Source: Pseudomonas ekonensis
GTDB lineage: Bacteria > Pseudomonadota > Gammaproteobacteria > Pseudomonadales > Pseudomonadaceae
Assembly: GCF_019145435.1 (NCBI RefSeq)
Contig: NZ_JAHSTS010000002.1
Span: forward strand, 248,001-312,000
Direction: 5' to 3'
Length of the DNA: 64,000 nt
A model generated the notes under the pieces. That model saw only the letters and a list, made by a program, of their open reading frames with translations, did not search any database and was not told the DNA's origin. The translations under genes were made by a program, and so were the position numbers. Below, in pieces: positions 56,401-63,805 of the stretch; the stretch's first letter is position 1, and each line of letters starts with the position of its first letter.

Positions 56401-59306
56401 TCATAGTTCCAGCCGTTGGAGGAACCGTCGGCGGCGGTCAGGTCCCACTTGGGCAGGTGAATGTGCTGGCCGATCACGTCGGTCGGAGTGCGCACCTGAT
56501 AGTCGTCCATCTCGTAGACGGCCGGCACCAGGTTGGTCTGCTGGTACTGCACGCAGTCGAAGGTGTTCATGCGCATCACCAGCGGCTCCGGCGGACGCTG
56601 CTTGGTGATCACCGGCCAGGCGTCCTCCCACAGCGCCAGGATGCGCGCCTGCGGGAAGTGGTAGCCGACCTTGTTGTACACCGCGTCGAACTGGATGTTG
56701 GCGGCCTTGTAGACCCGCGGGCGGTCGGCGGTGAAGCTCGACGAACCGACGAACGACAATCCGTCGAGGCGCTCGCCGCTGGCGAACTCACCGCTGCCGG
56801 CGCTGCCGGTCAGGCGCTTCTGGCGGTCGTCCATGCACGGCTCGTAGTACGGCGCACCGGCCACCGGCAAAGCGCCGTTGGTGCGGAAGGCCTTGGCCAC
56901 CACCTGGTTGCCGGGCAGCAAGGCAAAGCTTGGGTGATCCTTTTTCGCGTGGAAAGCCATGGCGGCCTGTTCGACCTCGGTGCCCTCCTCCGGCAGATAG
57001 ATCGGCCTGGCCCGCACCACTTCCTTGGAGAAGTCCAGCGAGGTGGTCACGGTGTGCGCCTCGCCGCCTGCGGACTTGCCGTCCAGCGCATGGCGCGGCA
57101 GGCCGCCGTCCCAGCCACCGGACTGGTTCGGGTCAAGGTTGGCCCACAGCGCCTTGCCGCTGGCCTTGAGCGCCTGCGCGGCAGTGGCGTCGAGCATGTC
57201 CAGCGGCGGAGTCGGCGGACGTTGGCCCACCGAGCTTTCCATGCCGCCGATCCAGAACGGATAGCCGGGGTTCTTCAGGCTGCCGTCGGCGTTGCGGTTG
57301 GCCTCGCTGCGGTCCACCAGGGCCAGCGATCCGATCGCCTGGCCTGCGTCGTCGCCGCCGTGGTGCCCGTCATCGTCTGCGTCTTCCTCGTCGTCATCCT
57401 CGTCGTGGCCGGCGACCAGGGTCTCGCCGACCTTCGGCACCACCACGACCTTGCCGGGCATCGGTGCCATGGCCTTGCCGGGCAGCGGCACCACCGCCGG
57501 GATCGGCGTGCCGGCGATGATCTCTCCGTCGGGCAAGGCCCGCGCCCCGGCCGCCGGCTTGCCGCTGCGCAGCGCATAGGGTTCGCTGTGGAAGCCGTCG
57601 GCGCCCTGCTGCGACACCTCAAGCCGGGTGCCTTCCTCGAACACGTCGTGCACCCGCCACATGGCCCACATGCCCTGGGCGAAGTGCGGATAGAAATGGC
57701 AGTGGAAGATCGCATCCCCGGCCACCCGGTTGCGGTTGCCCGAGCCGCCGTTGGCGATTTCGTAGGTGTAGCCGGCGCCCGGGCCGATGCCTTGGGCATC
57801 GACGTAGTCGGAGTTGTCGTCGTTGGGGTTGAACAGCCACTGGTGGCCGTGCAGGTGGAAGATGTGGTGCTCGTAGCCGTTGTGGGTGTTGCGGAACTTG
57901 ACGAAGTCACCGATGTAGCTGTGGTTGACGTTGGAAGGCTCCGACGGGTACAGCGCCATGGTCGCCTTCACGCCCACCTGATCGGCGCGCGGGGTCTGGC
58001 CCGGAGCGATGTTCTCAAGGCCAGCGTTGGCCGGCACGTCCACCAGCATCGCCACGTCGCCCACGGTGTGCGAGCTCAGGAAGAACTCCTCATAGGCGCA
58101 CGACAGGCAATCGTGCATCGGCCCCACGCCCAAGCGGTTGGCGATGACTTCCGCGCCCATGCCTCCGGCCCCGTAGTTGATCATGAACGAGTCGCGGGTC
58201 GGCTCCAGCACATGGCCCATCACCGGGTCCGCGAAGTACGCCGGGAAGGCCTGGGTGACGGCGGTCTCGTCCTGGAACTGCGCGGCGAAATCGCGGAACG
58301 GCTCCAGCCGGTTGGGCAACGCCGGGTTGCGCTTGCCCACCGATTCCAGCGGATAGGTGACCGGCGGGAAGCTGCCGTCGGGGTTGCTGCCCATGACGAT
58401 GGCGTCGCTTTCGCTGGAGATGATTTCGCTGCCGTCGACCATGGCGATGATCGGCGATCCGGCCTTGCCTTCGCGCAGCCAGGGTTCGCGCTGCGGGTAG
58501 CGGGCCTGGTAGTCGACGACGGGGTGGCCGGCCGGCGTGCGGCCGGTGCTGGCCAGGCGCATTTCTTCTTCGGTGACGGTGTTGCGGTAGGTGCGGCCGC
58601 CCTTGGGCACGACCACCACTTGGGCGAACAGGCCGTTGGCGTTGTTGCCGGCCGCCCCCTCGCCGCCGAAGGTCGCGCCGCGGCTGCTGACGTCGAAGGC
58701 CCCTTCGCGCTCGGCGAACAGGGTGTAGGAACGGCTCGCGCCGGGGGCGGCCAGGCTGTTGCCGTTGCGGCCGGTGAACGAGGCGATGTCGTCGATGCCG
58801 TTCACCGCCTGCAAACCGTTGACCTGGAACCCGACATGCCGGTCGGCCACTTGCTCATCGGCCTTGAAGGCCTCGCCGGCGTTGACGTTCTCCAACGCGT
58901 CTTCGCCCTCTTCTTCACCGCCCTCGGCCCAGTGGTGGTTCGGGTTGGCCTGGTAGGCCAGCAGGTTCTGCAGGTTGACGGTCAGGCAGTCCCCCGCCGC
59001 CACCCGCAGCACCAGCGGCCGCGGACGCTTGTCGGGACGCAGCGAGACCTTGCCCGGCACCGCCGCGCCGCCCTGGGCCAGGGACACATTGCGGTCATCG
59101 ACCACGTCCCGGCGCAGGGCGAACATCATGCCGTTGACGTTCTGCGCGCCCAGGCGGTTGAACATCAGCGGCTGATCGAACGCCACCACGTTGGCCACCA
59201 GGTTGCGCTCGCAGCGCACCGCCGCGCTGGCCAGTTCGACGCTGAGCATCGAGGCCAGCAACAGCATCCAGTTCAACAGGGACGGAGCGTGGTGGATGCC
59301 TACCAT
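53466..59306 (-). CDS. mnxG: Giant multicopper oxidase, probable Mn(II) oxidase MnxG
   Basis: 1946 aa, exported (LLNWMLLLASMLSVELASA). Many cupredoxin domains; copper motifs include HVGFQVNG (~165), HHIFHLHGHQW and HCH-FYP-H-FAQG-M in the N-terminal third, THDHLGPSTHQQIGLY in the middle, and EHNVTLHGVKW further on. The last third seems to be extra cupredoxin domains with few His ligands. An Asp/Glu/His-rich linker (DEDDDEEDADDDGHHGGDD) could gather metal. Size and design match the MnxG-type Mn(II) oxidases. ATG 59306 has a GAGG site; GTG 59312 is the alternative. A consensus sigma-54 promoter lies 58 bp upstream. Confidence 0.83.
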   Translation of the reverse strand: MVGIHHAPSLLNWMLLLASMLSVELASAAVRCERNLVANVVAFDQPLMFNRLGAQNVNGMMFALRRDVVDDRNVSLAQGGAAVPGKVSLRPDKRPRPLVLRVAAGDCLTVNLQNLLAYQANPNHHWAEGGEEEGEDALENVNAGEAFKADEQVADRHVGFQVNGLQAVNGIDDIASFTGRNGNSLAAPGASRSYTLFAEREGAFDVSSRGATFGGEGAAGNNANGLFAQVVVVPKGGRTYRNTVTEEEMRLASTGRTPAGHPVVDYQARYPQREPWLREGKAGSPIIAMVDGSEIISSESDAIVMGSNPDGSFPPVTYPLESVGKRNPALPNRLEPFRDFAAQFQDETAVTQAFPAYFADPVMGHVLEPTRDSFMINYGAGGMGAEVIANRLGVGPMHDCLSCAYEEFFLSSHTVGDVAMLVDVPANAGLENIAPGQTPRADQVGVKATMALYPSEPSNVNHSYIGDFVKFRNTHNGYEHHIFHLHGHQWLFNPNDDNSDYVDAQGIGPGAGYTYEIANGGSGNRNRVAGDAIFHCHFYPHFAQGMWAMWRVHDVFEEGTRLEVSQQGADGFHSEPYALRSGKPAAGARALPDGEIIAGTPIPAVVPLPGKAMAPMPGKVVVVPKVGETLVAGHDEDDDEEDADDDGHHGGDDAGQAIGSLALVDRSEANRNADGSLKNPGYPFWIGGMESSVGQRPPTPPLDMLDATAAQALKASGKALWANLDPNQSGGWDGGLPRHALDGKSAGGEAHTVTTSLDFSKEVVRARPIYLPEEGTEVEQAAMAFHAKKDHPSFALLPGNQVVAKAFRTNGALPVAGAPYYEPCMDDRQKRLTGSAGSGEFASGERLDGLSFVGSSSFTADRPRVYKAANIQFDAVYNKVGYHFPQARILALWEDAWPVITKQRPPEPLVMRMNTFDCVQYQQTNLVPAVYEMDDYQVRTPTDVIGQHIHLPKWDLTAADGSSNGWNYEDGVLSPGAVQERVHAIRAFNGCEGSDPRDGTPACPKARAHPFFGQYGRSDWLGARTAMQRWFVDPVVNTKGVDRGLGTIFTHDHLGPSTHQQIGLYATVLAEPAGSTWFHAETGEPLYSGARQDGGPTSWQAVINTGDLDGDGLNDSFREFFLEYSDFQHAYEAGVYVGAGPNGIPDAQAFPATADSFRFAINPPVRNNAGNLLEAVVEARGGIKPGCPSRPCPQAISVDDPGMFVVNYRNEPLALRVFDPNKVGPDGKRGMQADGLGGDLAYAMQSRTDRAIPAMNLAPNLINSATGPTGGTTLFPPHINKGGAEPGDPFTPMLRTYTGDNVRLRVHAGGHEEEHNVTLHGVKWLQSGSGFGNSSNSGWRASQMVGISEQMGFIAPVSMLSSSAAATGDYLYSMDASIEGYWNGIWGVMRNYTAQRNDLFALPNNPKPTGMRNTVAFDGTCPRISANPNGIGTRPTVQRNYEVVAALANDILRNPLALAIGDPAGLGQHVGGPLNPAGGTLVFNSRPVSIPQVTVTDPEDGQTITLGGQSGPIHDPTAILYVRKSDLDPATGKLKPGVPVEPLVLRAAAGDCINVTLENRLPSVMPDLAQTAILQGLAKRDRNGGDGSTTFNNNLLRPSSHVGLHAQLLAYDITKSDGVNVGANPIQTVPPRIGNSGAYPTRTYQYYAGHLEREGKPVTQLGRNVDNINATAVEFGGLNFTPADVIKQPQKGLGGAMSVLPMGATWVDDARKVAATVTVAGQSAYRDFAMVWQRALNLRWANGRPVEGIASEGLGVPNDPKDNAGMAINYKAEPMWYRFGLAPDAPFGRADGHGYGDVPNAHMAYSNALVGGDPQTPVFYAKPGQPLRTHILMPTGGSRGSTFQLDGHLWSVNPFLSEKSDVGGYPMNAPGVGSVKFGYNPMSMYIGARESVLPAAHFSFMLPSAGGSNAIPGDYLFRDNASFGNTAGLWGLLRVTNEPEPAPAGQ

Positions 59307-59363
59307 GATCACAGACCTCGCAGTGGGTGCTCACAGGGAATGATTCTCGACAAAGCCTTGGGA

Positions 59364-59378
59364 GCAATCCGCGTGCCA
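59364..59378 (-). promoter_or_regulatory. Sigma-54 promoter of mnxG
   Basis: The minus strand reads TGGCACGCGGATTGC, a full match to TGGCACG-N4-TTGC. This is the best sigma-54 promoter in the window. Confidence 0.85.
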
Positions 59379-59428
59379 CAAAAAATTCGGTTATTTCTCA
59401 AACACTTGCCGCGACGACTTGAAGAACC

Positions 59429-59442
59429 GGGGAATATTCCCC
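59429..59442. promoter_or_regulatory. Palindrome GGGGAATATTCCCC upstream of mnxG
   Basis: A perfect 14-bp palindrome made of the same TTCCCC half-sites in the outward arrangement, followed by ACCCGTTTCCCC. It is centred ~65 bp upstream of the promoter. Confidence 0.55.
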
Positions 59443-59473
59443 ACCCGTTTCCCCGGTTTTCCGGGCCTCGCCC

Positions 59474-59494
59474 GTTGCCCCGAAGTTGGGGAAC
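59474..59494. promoter_or_regulatory. Activator dyad upstream of mnxG
   Basis: GTTGCCCC-GAAGTT-GGGGAAC keeps the CCCC-N6-GGGG core and a full GGGGAAC arm. It is centred ~113 bp upstream of the mnxG promoter. Confidence 0.65.
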
Positions 59495-59509
59495 GACCGG
59501 TGCGCCGGC

Positions 59510-60133
59510 CTACAGCGGCGCATCGTCCGCCAGCCCCTGAAGACGCCGGTACTGGCGCAGGACGCTGGGCACGTAACGCTGGGTTTCGGCGAACGGCGGG
59601 ATCACCCGGCCGCGGCTGAGCACCGCGTCGGGACCTGCGTTGTAGGCGGCCACGGCGAGGGCGATGTCGTTGTCGAACAGGGTCATCAGGCGCTTGAGGT
59701 AACGGGCGCCGCCCTGGATGTTGGCCTTGGGGTCGTAGACGTCCTTCACCCCCAGCTCCCGCGCAGTGTCGGGCATCAACTGCATCAGCCCACCCGCGCC
59801 CTTGGGCGAGGTGGCGCCGGGGTTGTAGTTCGATTCGGCGTTGATCACCGCGTGCAGCAGCGCTTCGGGCAGGTGATTGGCCGTGGCCGCCGCCGACACC
59901 AGTTCCGCGTAGGGCTGGGCGGCGATCATCTGCGGCTGCCGGTCGGCGCCGGCCAGCGTGTTGCCGGGTTCGTGGATCACCCGCTCGTAGGTGCGTCCGG
60001 GACGGTGGACGTTGGACAGCACATAGCTGCCCTTGGCGTCCACGGAGACGAACACATCGGCTTGGGCGACAGCGGTCAGGAACAGGCCGCCGAGCAGTCC
60101 TGCGGCGAGCAATCCGGTGGCGAACGGTTTCAT
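59510..60133 (-). CDS. Exported lytic transglycosylase (SLT domain)
   Basis: 207 aa. Signal peptide (GLLAAGLLGGLFLTAVAQA), a short beta region (VFVSVDAKGSYVLSNVHRPGRTYE), then the goose-type lysozyme/SLT fold: LLHAVINAESNYNPGATSPKGAGGLMQLMPDTA, with the catalytic Glu in NAESNYNP, and YNAGP near the end. It cuts peptidoglycan. In secretion operons such enzymes open the wall for the machine, which fits its place between mnxG and gspG. The start is chosen for GGGAGG 8 nt upstream of ATG 60133. Confidence 0.9.
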   Translation of the reverse strand: MKPFATGLLAAGLLGGLFLTAVAQADVFVSVDAKGSYVLSNVHRPGRTYERVIHEPGNTLAGADRQPQMIAAQPYAELVSAAATANHLPEALLHAVINAESNYNPGATSPKGAGGLMQLMPDTARELGVKDVYDPKANIQGGARYLKRLMTLFDNDIALAVAAYNAGPDAVLSRGRVIPPFAETQRYVPSVLRQYRRLQGLADDAPL

Positions 60134-60162
60134 GGTGGGCCTCCCCGGAACGGCGCTGAAAA

Positions 60163-60181
60163 TTGGGGGAAATGCCCCACT
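60163..60181. promoter_or_regulatory. Activator-like inverted repeat between lytic transglycosylase and gspG
   Basis: TTGGGGGAAATGCCCCACT has GGGGAA and GCCCCA half-sites in outward order. It lies ~105 bp upstream of the gspG promoter, within the leader of the divergent gene. Confidence 0.5.
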
Positions 60182-60204
60182 CACCGGTCCTGGAACCCTC
60201 TTAC

Positions 60205-60219
60205 GCAAGCACTGTGCCG
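60205..60219 (-). promoter_or_regulatory. Sigma-54 promoter of the lytic transglycosylase gene
   Basis: The minus strand reads CGGCACAGTGCTTGC (13 of 15, GG and GC intact), ~72 bp before the ATG. Confidence 0.6.
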
Positions 60220-60268
60220 ACTTGCGCAAGGCCCGTGGCGCAAGGGCCCCGGCCCAAGTGCAAGGCCT

Positions 60269-60283
60269 GAGCACGGCTATTGC
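60269..60283 (+). promoter_or_regulatory. Sigma-54-like promoter of gspG-gspF
   Basis: GAGCACGGCTATTGC keeps GCACG-N4-TTGC but has A for the first G of the -24 GG. It lies ~56 bp before the gspG ATG. Confidence 0.5.
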
Positions 60284-60339
60284 ATGAGCCGTCGGGCAAG
60301 CCCTCGCAGCGACCCGGCTGCCCGCCCACGGAGGTCATC

Positions 60340-60774
60340 ATGAAACGGTGTTTGCGTTCGTCACCGCGTGCCCAGCACGGCTTCACCCTGCTCGAACTGC
60401 TGGTGGTGCTGGTGGTGCTCGGCCTGCTGGCCGGGATCGTCGCGCCCAAGTACTTCGCCCAGTTGGGCCGCTCCGAAGTGAAGGTCGCCAAGGCGCAGAT
60501 CGAGGGCCTGAGCAAGGCCCTGGACCTGTACCGGCTGGAGGTCGGCCACTACCCCTCCACCGAACAGGGATTGCAGGCGCTGGTGACCGCCCCGAGCGAC
60601 GAAGCGAAGTGGACCGGCCCGTACATTCAGAAAAAACTGCCGCTGGATCCGTGGGGCCGCGCCTACAGCTATCGCTACCCCGGCGAAAACGCCGAGTATG
60701 ACCTGCTGTCCATGGGCAAGGACGGCCAGCCCGGCGGCGACGGCGAAAACGCCGAAGTCACCAACTGGCAATGA
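60340..60774 (+). CDS. gspG: Major pseudopilin GspG
   Basis: 144 aa. Leader ends RAQHG with mature start FTLLELLVVLVVLGLLAGIVAPKYF (Glu5). The body is classic GspG: AKAQIEGLSKALDLYRLEVGHYPSTEQGLQALV, PYIQKKLPLDPWGRAYSYRYPG, and the calcium-loop end EYDLLSMGKDGQPGGDGENAEVTNW. It polymerises into the pseudopilus. It closely follows the canonical family, unlike the three pilin-like genes in the other operon. A GGAGG site precedes the ATG. Confidence 0.93.
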   Translation: MKRCLRSSPRAQHGFTLLELLVVLVVLGLLAGIVAPKYFAQLGRSEVKVAKAQIEGLSKALDLYRLEVGHYPSTEQGLQALVTAPSDEAKWTGPYIQKKLPLDPWGRAYSYRYPGENAEYDLLSMGKDGQPGGDGENAEVTNWQ

Positions 60775-60788
60775 GCGGAGCGCCGAGC

Positions 60789-61976
60789 ATGCGTTTTCAT
60801 CTGAAGGCGGTGGGCAAGGCCGGGGTGGTGTCGCTGAGCGTCGAGGCGCCCGGCCAGAGCGAGGCGCGGCGCATCGCCGAGGAGCAGGGCCTGCGCGTGG
60901 TCAGCCTGCACGCCGAGCGGCACTGGCGTTCGTTGCGCCTGCGCCAGCGCGAGACGTTCAACCTGGTGCTGTTCAGCCAGGAGCTGACCACCCTGCTCAA
61001 CGCCGGCCTGCCGCTGATCGACGCGCTGGAAAGCCTGGCGGAAAAAGAGACCGCCCCCGCCGCCCGCAAGACCCTCAGTGAGCTGGTGCGCCTGCTGTAC
61101 GAAGGCAAATCCTTCTCCCAGGCGCTGGGGCAACTGTCGGCGGTGTTCCCGCCGCTGTACGTGGCGCTGGTGCAGTCCAGCGAGAAGACCGGCGCGGTGG
61201 GCGATGCGCTGGGCCGCTACGTCAGCTACCGCCAGCGCATGGACGAGGTGCGGCAGAAGATCGTCAGCGCCTCGATCTACCCGTTGCTGTTGCTGGTGGT
61301 GGGCGGCGGCGTGGTGCTGTTCCTGATGGGCTACGTGGTGCCGCGCTTCAGCCTGGTGTTCGAAGGGCTGGGCTCGAACCTGCCGTGGCTGTCGCAGATC
61401 CTGATGGGCAGCGGGATGTTCCTGCATGCGCACCAGGGCGAATTCTTCGGCGCCCTGGCGGCGCTGGTCGTGACGCTTGCGCTGCTGCAGAAGCAGCCGG
61501 CGTTTCGCCGGGCGCTGGATCGGCTGGTGGAACGGCTGCCTGCCGTGCACCAGCGGATCTTCATGTATGAACTGGCGCGGTTCTACCGCTCGCTGGGGAT
61601 CCTGCTGCAAGGCGGGATCCCGCTGGTGACCGCCATGGGCATGGTGCGCGGCCTGCTCACCGTGGCCTCGCGCACGCGGCTGGACCAGGCCTGCGAGCGG
61701 GTGCGCGAAGGGCAGTCGCTGTCCGCCGCGCTGGAGCTCAATCGGCTGGTGACGCCTGTGTCCCTGCGCCTGCTGCGTGCCGGGGAGCAGTCCGGCAACC
61801 TGGGCCAGATGATGGAGCGCAGCGCCGATTTCTACGACGAGGAGATCAGCCGCTGGATCGAATGGTTCGTGCGCCTGTTCGAACCGCTGCTCATGACGTT
61901 CATCGGCCTGCTGATCGGCGTGATCGTGATCCTGATGTACATCCCGATCTTCGAACTGGCCTCAAGCATTCACTGA
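60789..61976 (+). CDS. gspF: GspF inner-membrane platform protein
   Basis: 395 aa from ATG 60789 (GGAG 8 nt upstream); ATG 60771, overlapping the gspG stop by ATGA, is possible. Two T2SSF domains each include the FSQELTTLLNAGLPLIDALESLA and RFYRSLGILLQGGIPLVTAMGMV repeats, with three membrane helices (~165-190, ~215-235, ~365-390) and the closing FEPLLMTFIGLLIGVIVILMYIPIFEL. It anchors pseudopilus assembly. It completes the machine whose other parts are on the minus strand at 39.4-46.7 kb. Confidence 0.92.
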   Translation: MRFHLKAVGKAGVVSLSVEAPGQSEARRIAEEQGLRVVSLHAERHWRSLRLRQRETFNLVLFSQELTTLLNAGLPLIDALESLAEKETAPAARKTLSELVRLLYEGKSFSQALGQLSAVFPPLYVALVQSSEKTGAVGDALGRYVSYRQRMDEVRQKIVSASIYPLLLLVVGGGVVLFLMGYVVPRFSLVFEGLGSNLPWLSQILMGSGMFLHAHQGEFFGALAALVVTLALLQKQPAFRRALDRLVERLPAVHQRIFMYELARFYRSLGILLQGGIPLVTAMGMVRGLLTVASRTRLDQACERVREGQSLSAALELNRLVTPVSLRLLRAGEQSGNLGQMMERSADFYDEEISRWIEWFVRLFEPLLMTFIGLLIGVIVILMYIPIFELASSIH

Positions 61977-62051
61977 CCCCGGGAACGGGTCGGACTGACG
62001 CGACAACGCACATCCACGTTCCCAACCCAGACCCACAAGACGGAGAACGAT

Positions 62052-62606
62052 ATGCACATTCAAAAGCTCATGCTCGCAATGGCCATCGGCGCGGTTCTGT
62101 CGGCTTCCACCGTATTGATCCCGGACAACGTGTCCGGGGTGTCCAGCGTTCAGGCCAAGGAAGGGGGAAGTGGCGGCGGAGGCGGTGGTGGTGGCGGAGG
62201 TAGTGGCGGTGGCGGTGGAAACGGCGGTGGCGGTAATGGCGGCGGGAACGGTGGTGGCCATGGCGGCAGCGGCGGCGGTGGCAGCGGAGGAAGCGGCGGC
62301 AGCGGCAACGGCGGCAACGGCGGCAGTCATGGCGGTAGCGGCAGTGGCGGCAACAGTGGCCACAGCGGCAGCGATCACGGCTCCGGCCACTCGGGCGACT
62401 CGGCCTCCTCCGGCCGCAGCGGCACCCATGCCGAACCCGGCGACGATCACGGCGTTCACCGCGCCGGCGAAGTGGGCGATGACCATGGCGTGCACCGCGC
62501 CGGCGAGGTCGGTGATGACCGGGGCGTGCACCGCGCCGGCGAGGTCGGCGACGACCGCGGTGTGCATGTCGGCGGCGAGCCCGGCGACGACAAGCGCGCC
62601 AACTGA
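62052..62606 (+). CDS. Exported glycine-rich protein with a His/Asp repeat tail
   Basis: 184 aa. The signal-like N-terminus (LAMAIGAVLSASTVLIPDNVSGV) is followed by ~85 residues almost wholly Gly, Ser and Asn with scattered His. The tail has four copies of a 12-residue unit GDD(H/R)GVHRAGEV at ~130-177. It lies 75 bp after gspF with a GGAG site and no terminator between, so it may be co-expressed. I do not recognise the family. The acidic/His repeats could bind divalent metal; it may be a matrix or secretion substrate (inference). Confidence 0.65.
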   Translation: MHIQKLMLAMAIGAVLSASTVLIPDNVSGVSSVQAKEGGSGGGGGGGGGGSGGGGGNGGGGNGGGNGGGHGGSGGGGSGGSGGSGNGGNGGSHGGSGSGGNSGHSGSDHGSGHSGDSASSGRSGTHAEPGDDHGVHRAGEVGDDHGVHRAGEVGDDRGVHRAGEVGDDRGVHVGGEPGDDKRAN

Positions 62607-62622
62607 GCCGGCCTGACCCGCC

Positions 62623-62722
62623 GCCATCGCCAGCAGGCTGGCTCCTACAAAGTACGCGGGGCGCACGCAGGATCTGCGGCCTGCGCAAATACCTGTGGGA
62701 GCTGGCTTGCCGGCGATGAGGC
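62623..62722. repeat. REP pair
   Basis: GCCATCGCCAGCAGGCTGGCTCCTAC and CTGTGGGAGCTGGCTTGCCGGC face each other about 35 bp apart, closing the region before the LysR gene. Confidence 0.75.
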
Positions 62723-62747
62723 CAGCCCAGCCAGCATCACCGCTCGC

Positions 62748-63647
62748 TCACAACACGCAATGCGCCGGATCCAGCCGCTCGCGCAGGAACTCGATCAGCG
62801 CCTGCACCGGGCGCGACGTCTGGCGGTGCTGCGGGTACACCGCCGACAGCGTCAGCGGCTCGGGCCGGAACTCGTCCAGCACCGGCACCAACCGCCCGTC
62901 CTTCAGCGCCGAACCGACGATGAACGTCGGCAGATACGTGATCCCCATCCCCGCCACCGCCGCGTCCCGCAGCAGTTCACCGTTGTTGACCCGCATCCGC
63001 CCCGCCACATTCACCAGCAGCGGCTTGCCCGGTCCGGCGTTGAACCGCCACTGCACCGAACGGCCATGGCCGTACGGCAGGCAGTCGTGGCCATGCAGGT
63101 CTTCAGGCTTGAGCGGCGTGCCGCGCTCGGCCAGGTACGCGGGGCTGGCGCAATACACGCGCTCGATGGCGGCGATGCGCCGGGCGATCAGGGTGGAGTC
63201 CTCCAGCACGCCGATGCGCAGCGCCAGGTCGTAGCCCTCACCCAGCAGGTCCACCGGCCGGTCGCTCAGGTCCACTTCCACCGTGACCTCCCGGTAGCGC
63301 TGCAGGAACTGCGGCAGCAGGCACCCCAGATGGGCCACGGCAAACGACAGCGGCGCACTGAGGCGAAGGGTGCCGCGCGGTTCGGCGGTCTGCCCGGCGA
63401 TGCCCTGCTCGACCTGCTCCACTTCGCCGAGCAGGCGCAGCGCCGATTCGTAGTAGCTCTGGCCCAGCGGCGTGACGTCCAGGCGCCGGGTCGAGCGGTT
63501 GAGCAAGCGCACGCCCAGGCGCTCTTCCAACTGCATCAGCCGGCGGCTGACGAACTGCTTGGACAGGCCCAATTGATCGGCCGCCGCCGTGAAGCTGCCG
63601 GAGTCCATGACCTGGCAAAAGATACGCATGTCTTCAAAGGGGTTCAT
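62748..63647 (-). CDS. LysR-family transcriptional regulator
   Basis: 299 aa from the ATG at 63647 (AAGGGG upstream); earlier starts in the frame lack a site. The winged helix-turn-helix at the N-terminus (MRIFCQVMDSGSFTAAADQLGLSKQFVSRRLMQLEERLGVRLLNRSTRRL) is typical, followed by a LysR substrate domain (GTLRLSAPLSFAVAHLGCLLP, DLALRIGVL, VNNGELLRDAAVAGMGITYLP). It is divergent to the next gene, which it probably controls. There is no link to the metal-oxidation genes. Confidence 0.92.
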   Translation of the reverse strand: MNPFEDMRIFCQVMDSGSFTAAADQLGLSKQFVSRRLMQLEERLGVRLLNRSTRRLDVTPLGQSYYESALRLLGEVEQVEQGIAGQTAEPRGTLRLSAPLSFAVAHLGCLLPQFLQRYREVTVEVDLSDRPVDLLGEGYDLALRIGVLEDSTLIARRIAAIERVYCASPAYLAERGTPLKPEDLHGHDCLPYGHGRSVQWRFNAGPGKPLLVNVAGRMRVNNGELLRDAAVAGMGITYLPTFIVGSALKDGRLVPVLDEFRPEPLTLSAVYPQHRQTSRPVQALIEFLRERLDPAHCVL

Positions 63648-63805
63648 TGTCACTCCATGGTGGACAGTCAAACGCTTTATAGCCGCTTTTTCACTTCCTG
63701 GCACTTCAATAATCTGTGTCCACAGTGTTGCTGAGGCCGGAACCCAGTGCCGCAGCAGCCCGATCCCAATACAGAAAACGCCAACGATTGAAAAAGGAAT
63801 TGACC

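Noticed and set aside
53388..59540. A 2050-codon open frame on the plus strand opposite mnxG
   Set aside because: It is a composition effect of GC-rich codons on the other strand; the product is Arg/Gly/Val/His-rich without motifs, whereas the minus strand shows signal peptide, copper sites, promoter and ribosome site.
60205..60283. Possible sRNA or tRNA between the lytic transglycosylase and gspG
   Set aside because: No cloverleaf or terminator-like hairpin with a T-run; the conserved parts are better explained as divergent sigma-54 promoters.
62068..62688. Ala- or Arg-rich frames on both strands over the Gly-rich gene
   Set aside because: The GGC-type repeats leave all frames open; only the 62052 frame has a signal-like start and a ribosome site.
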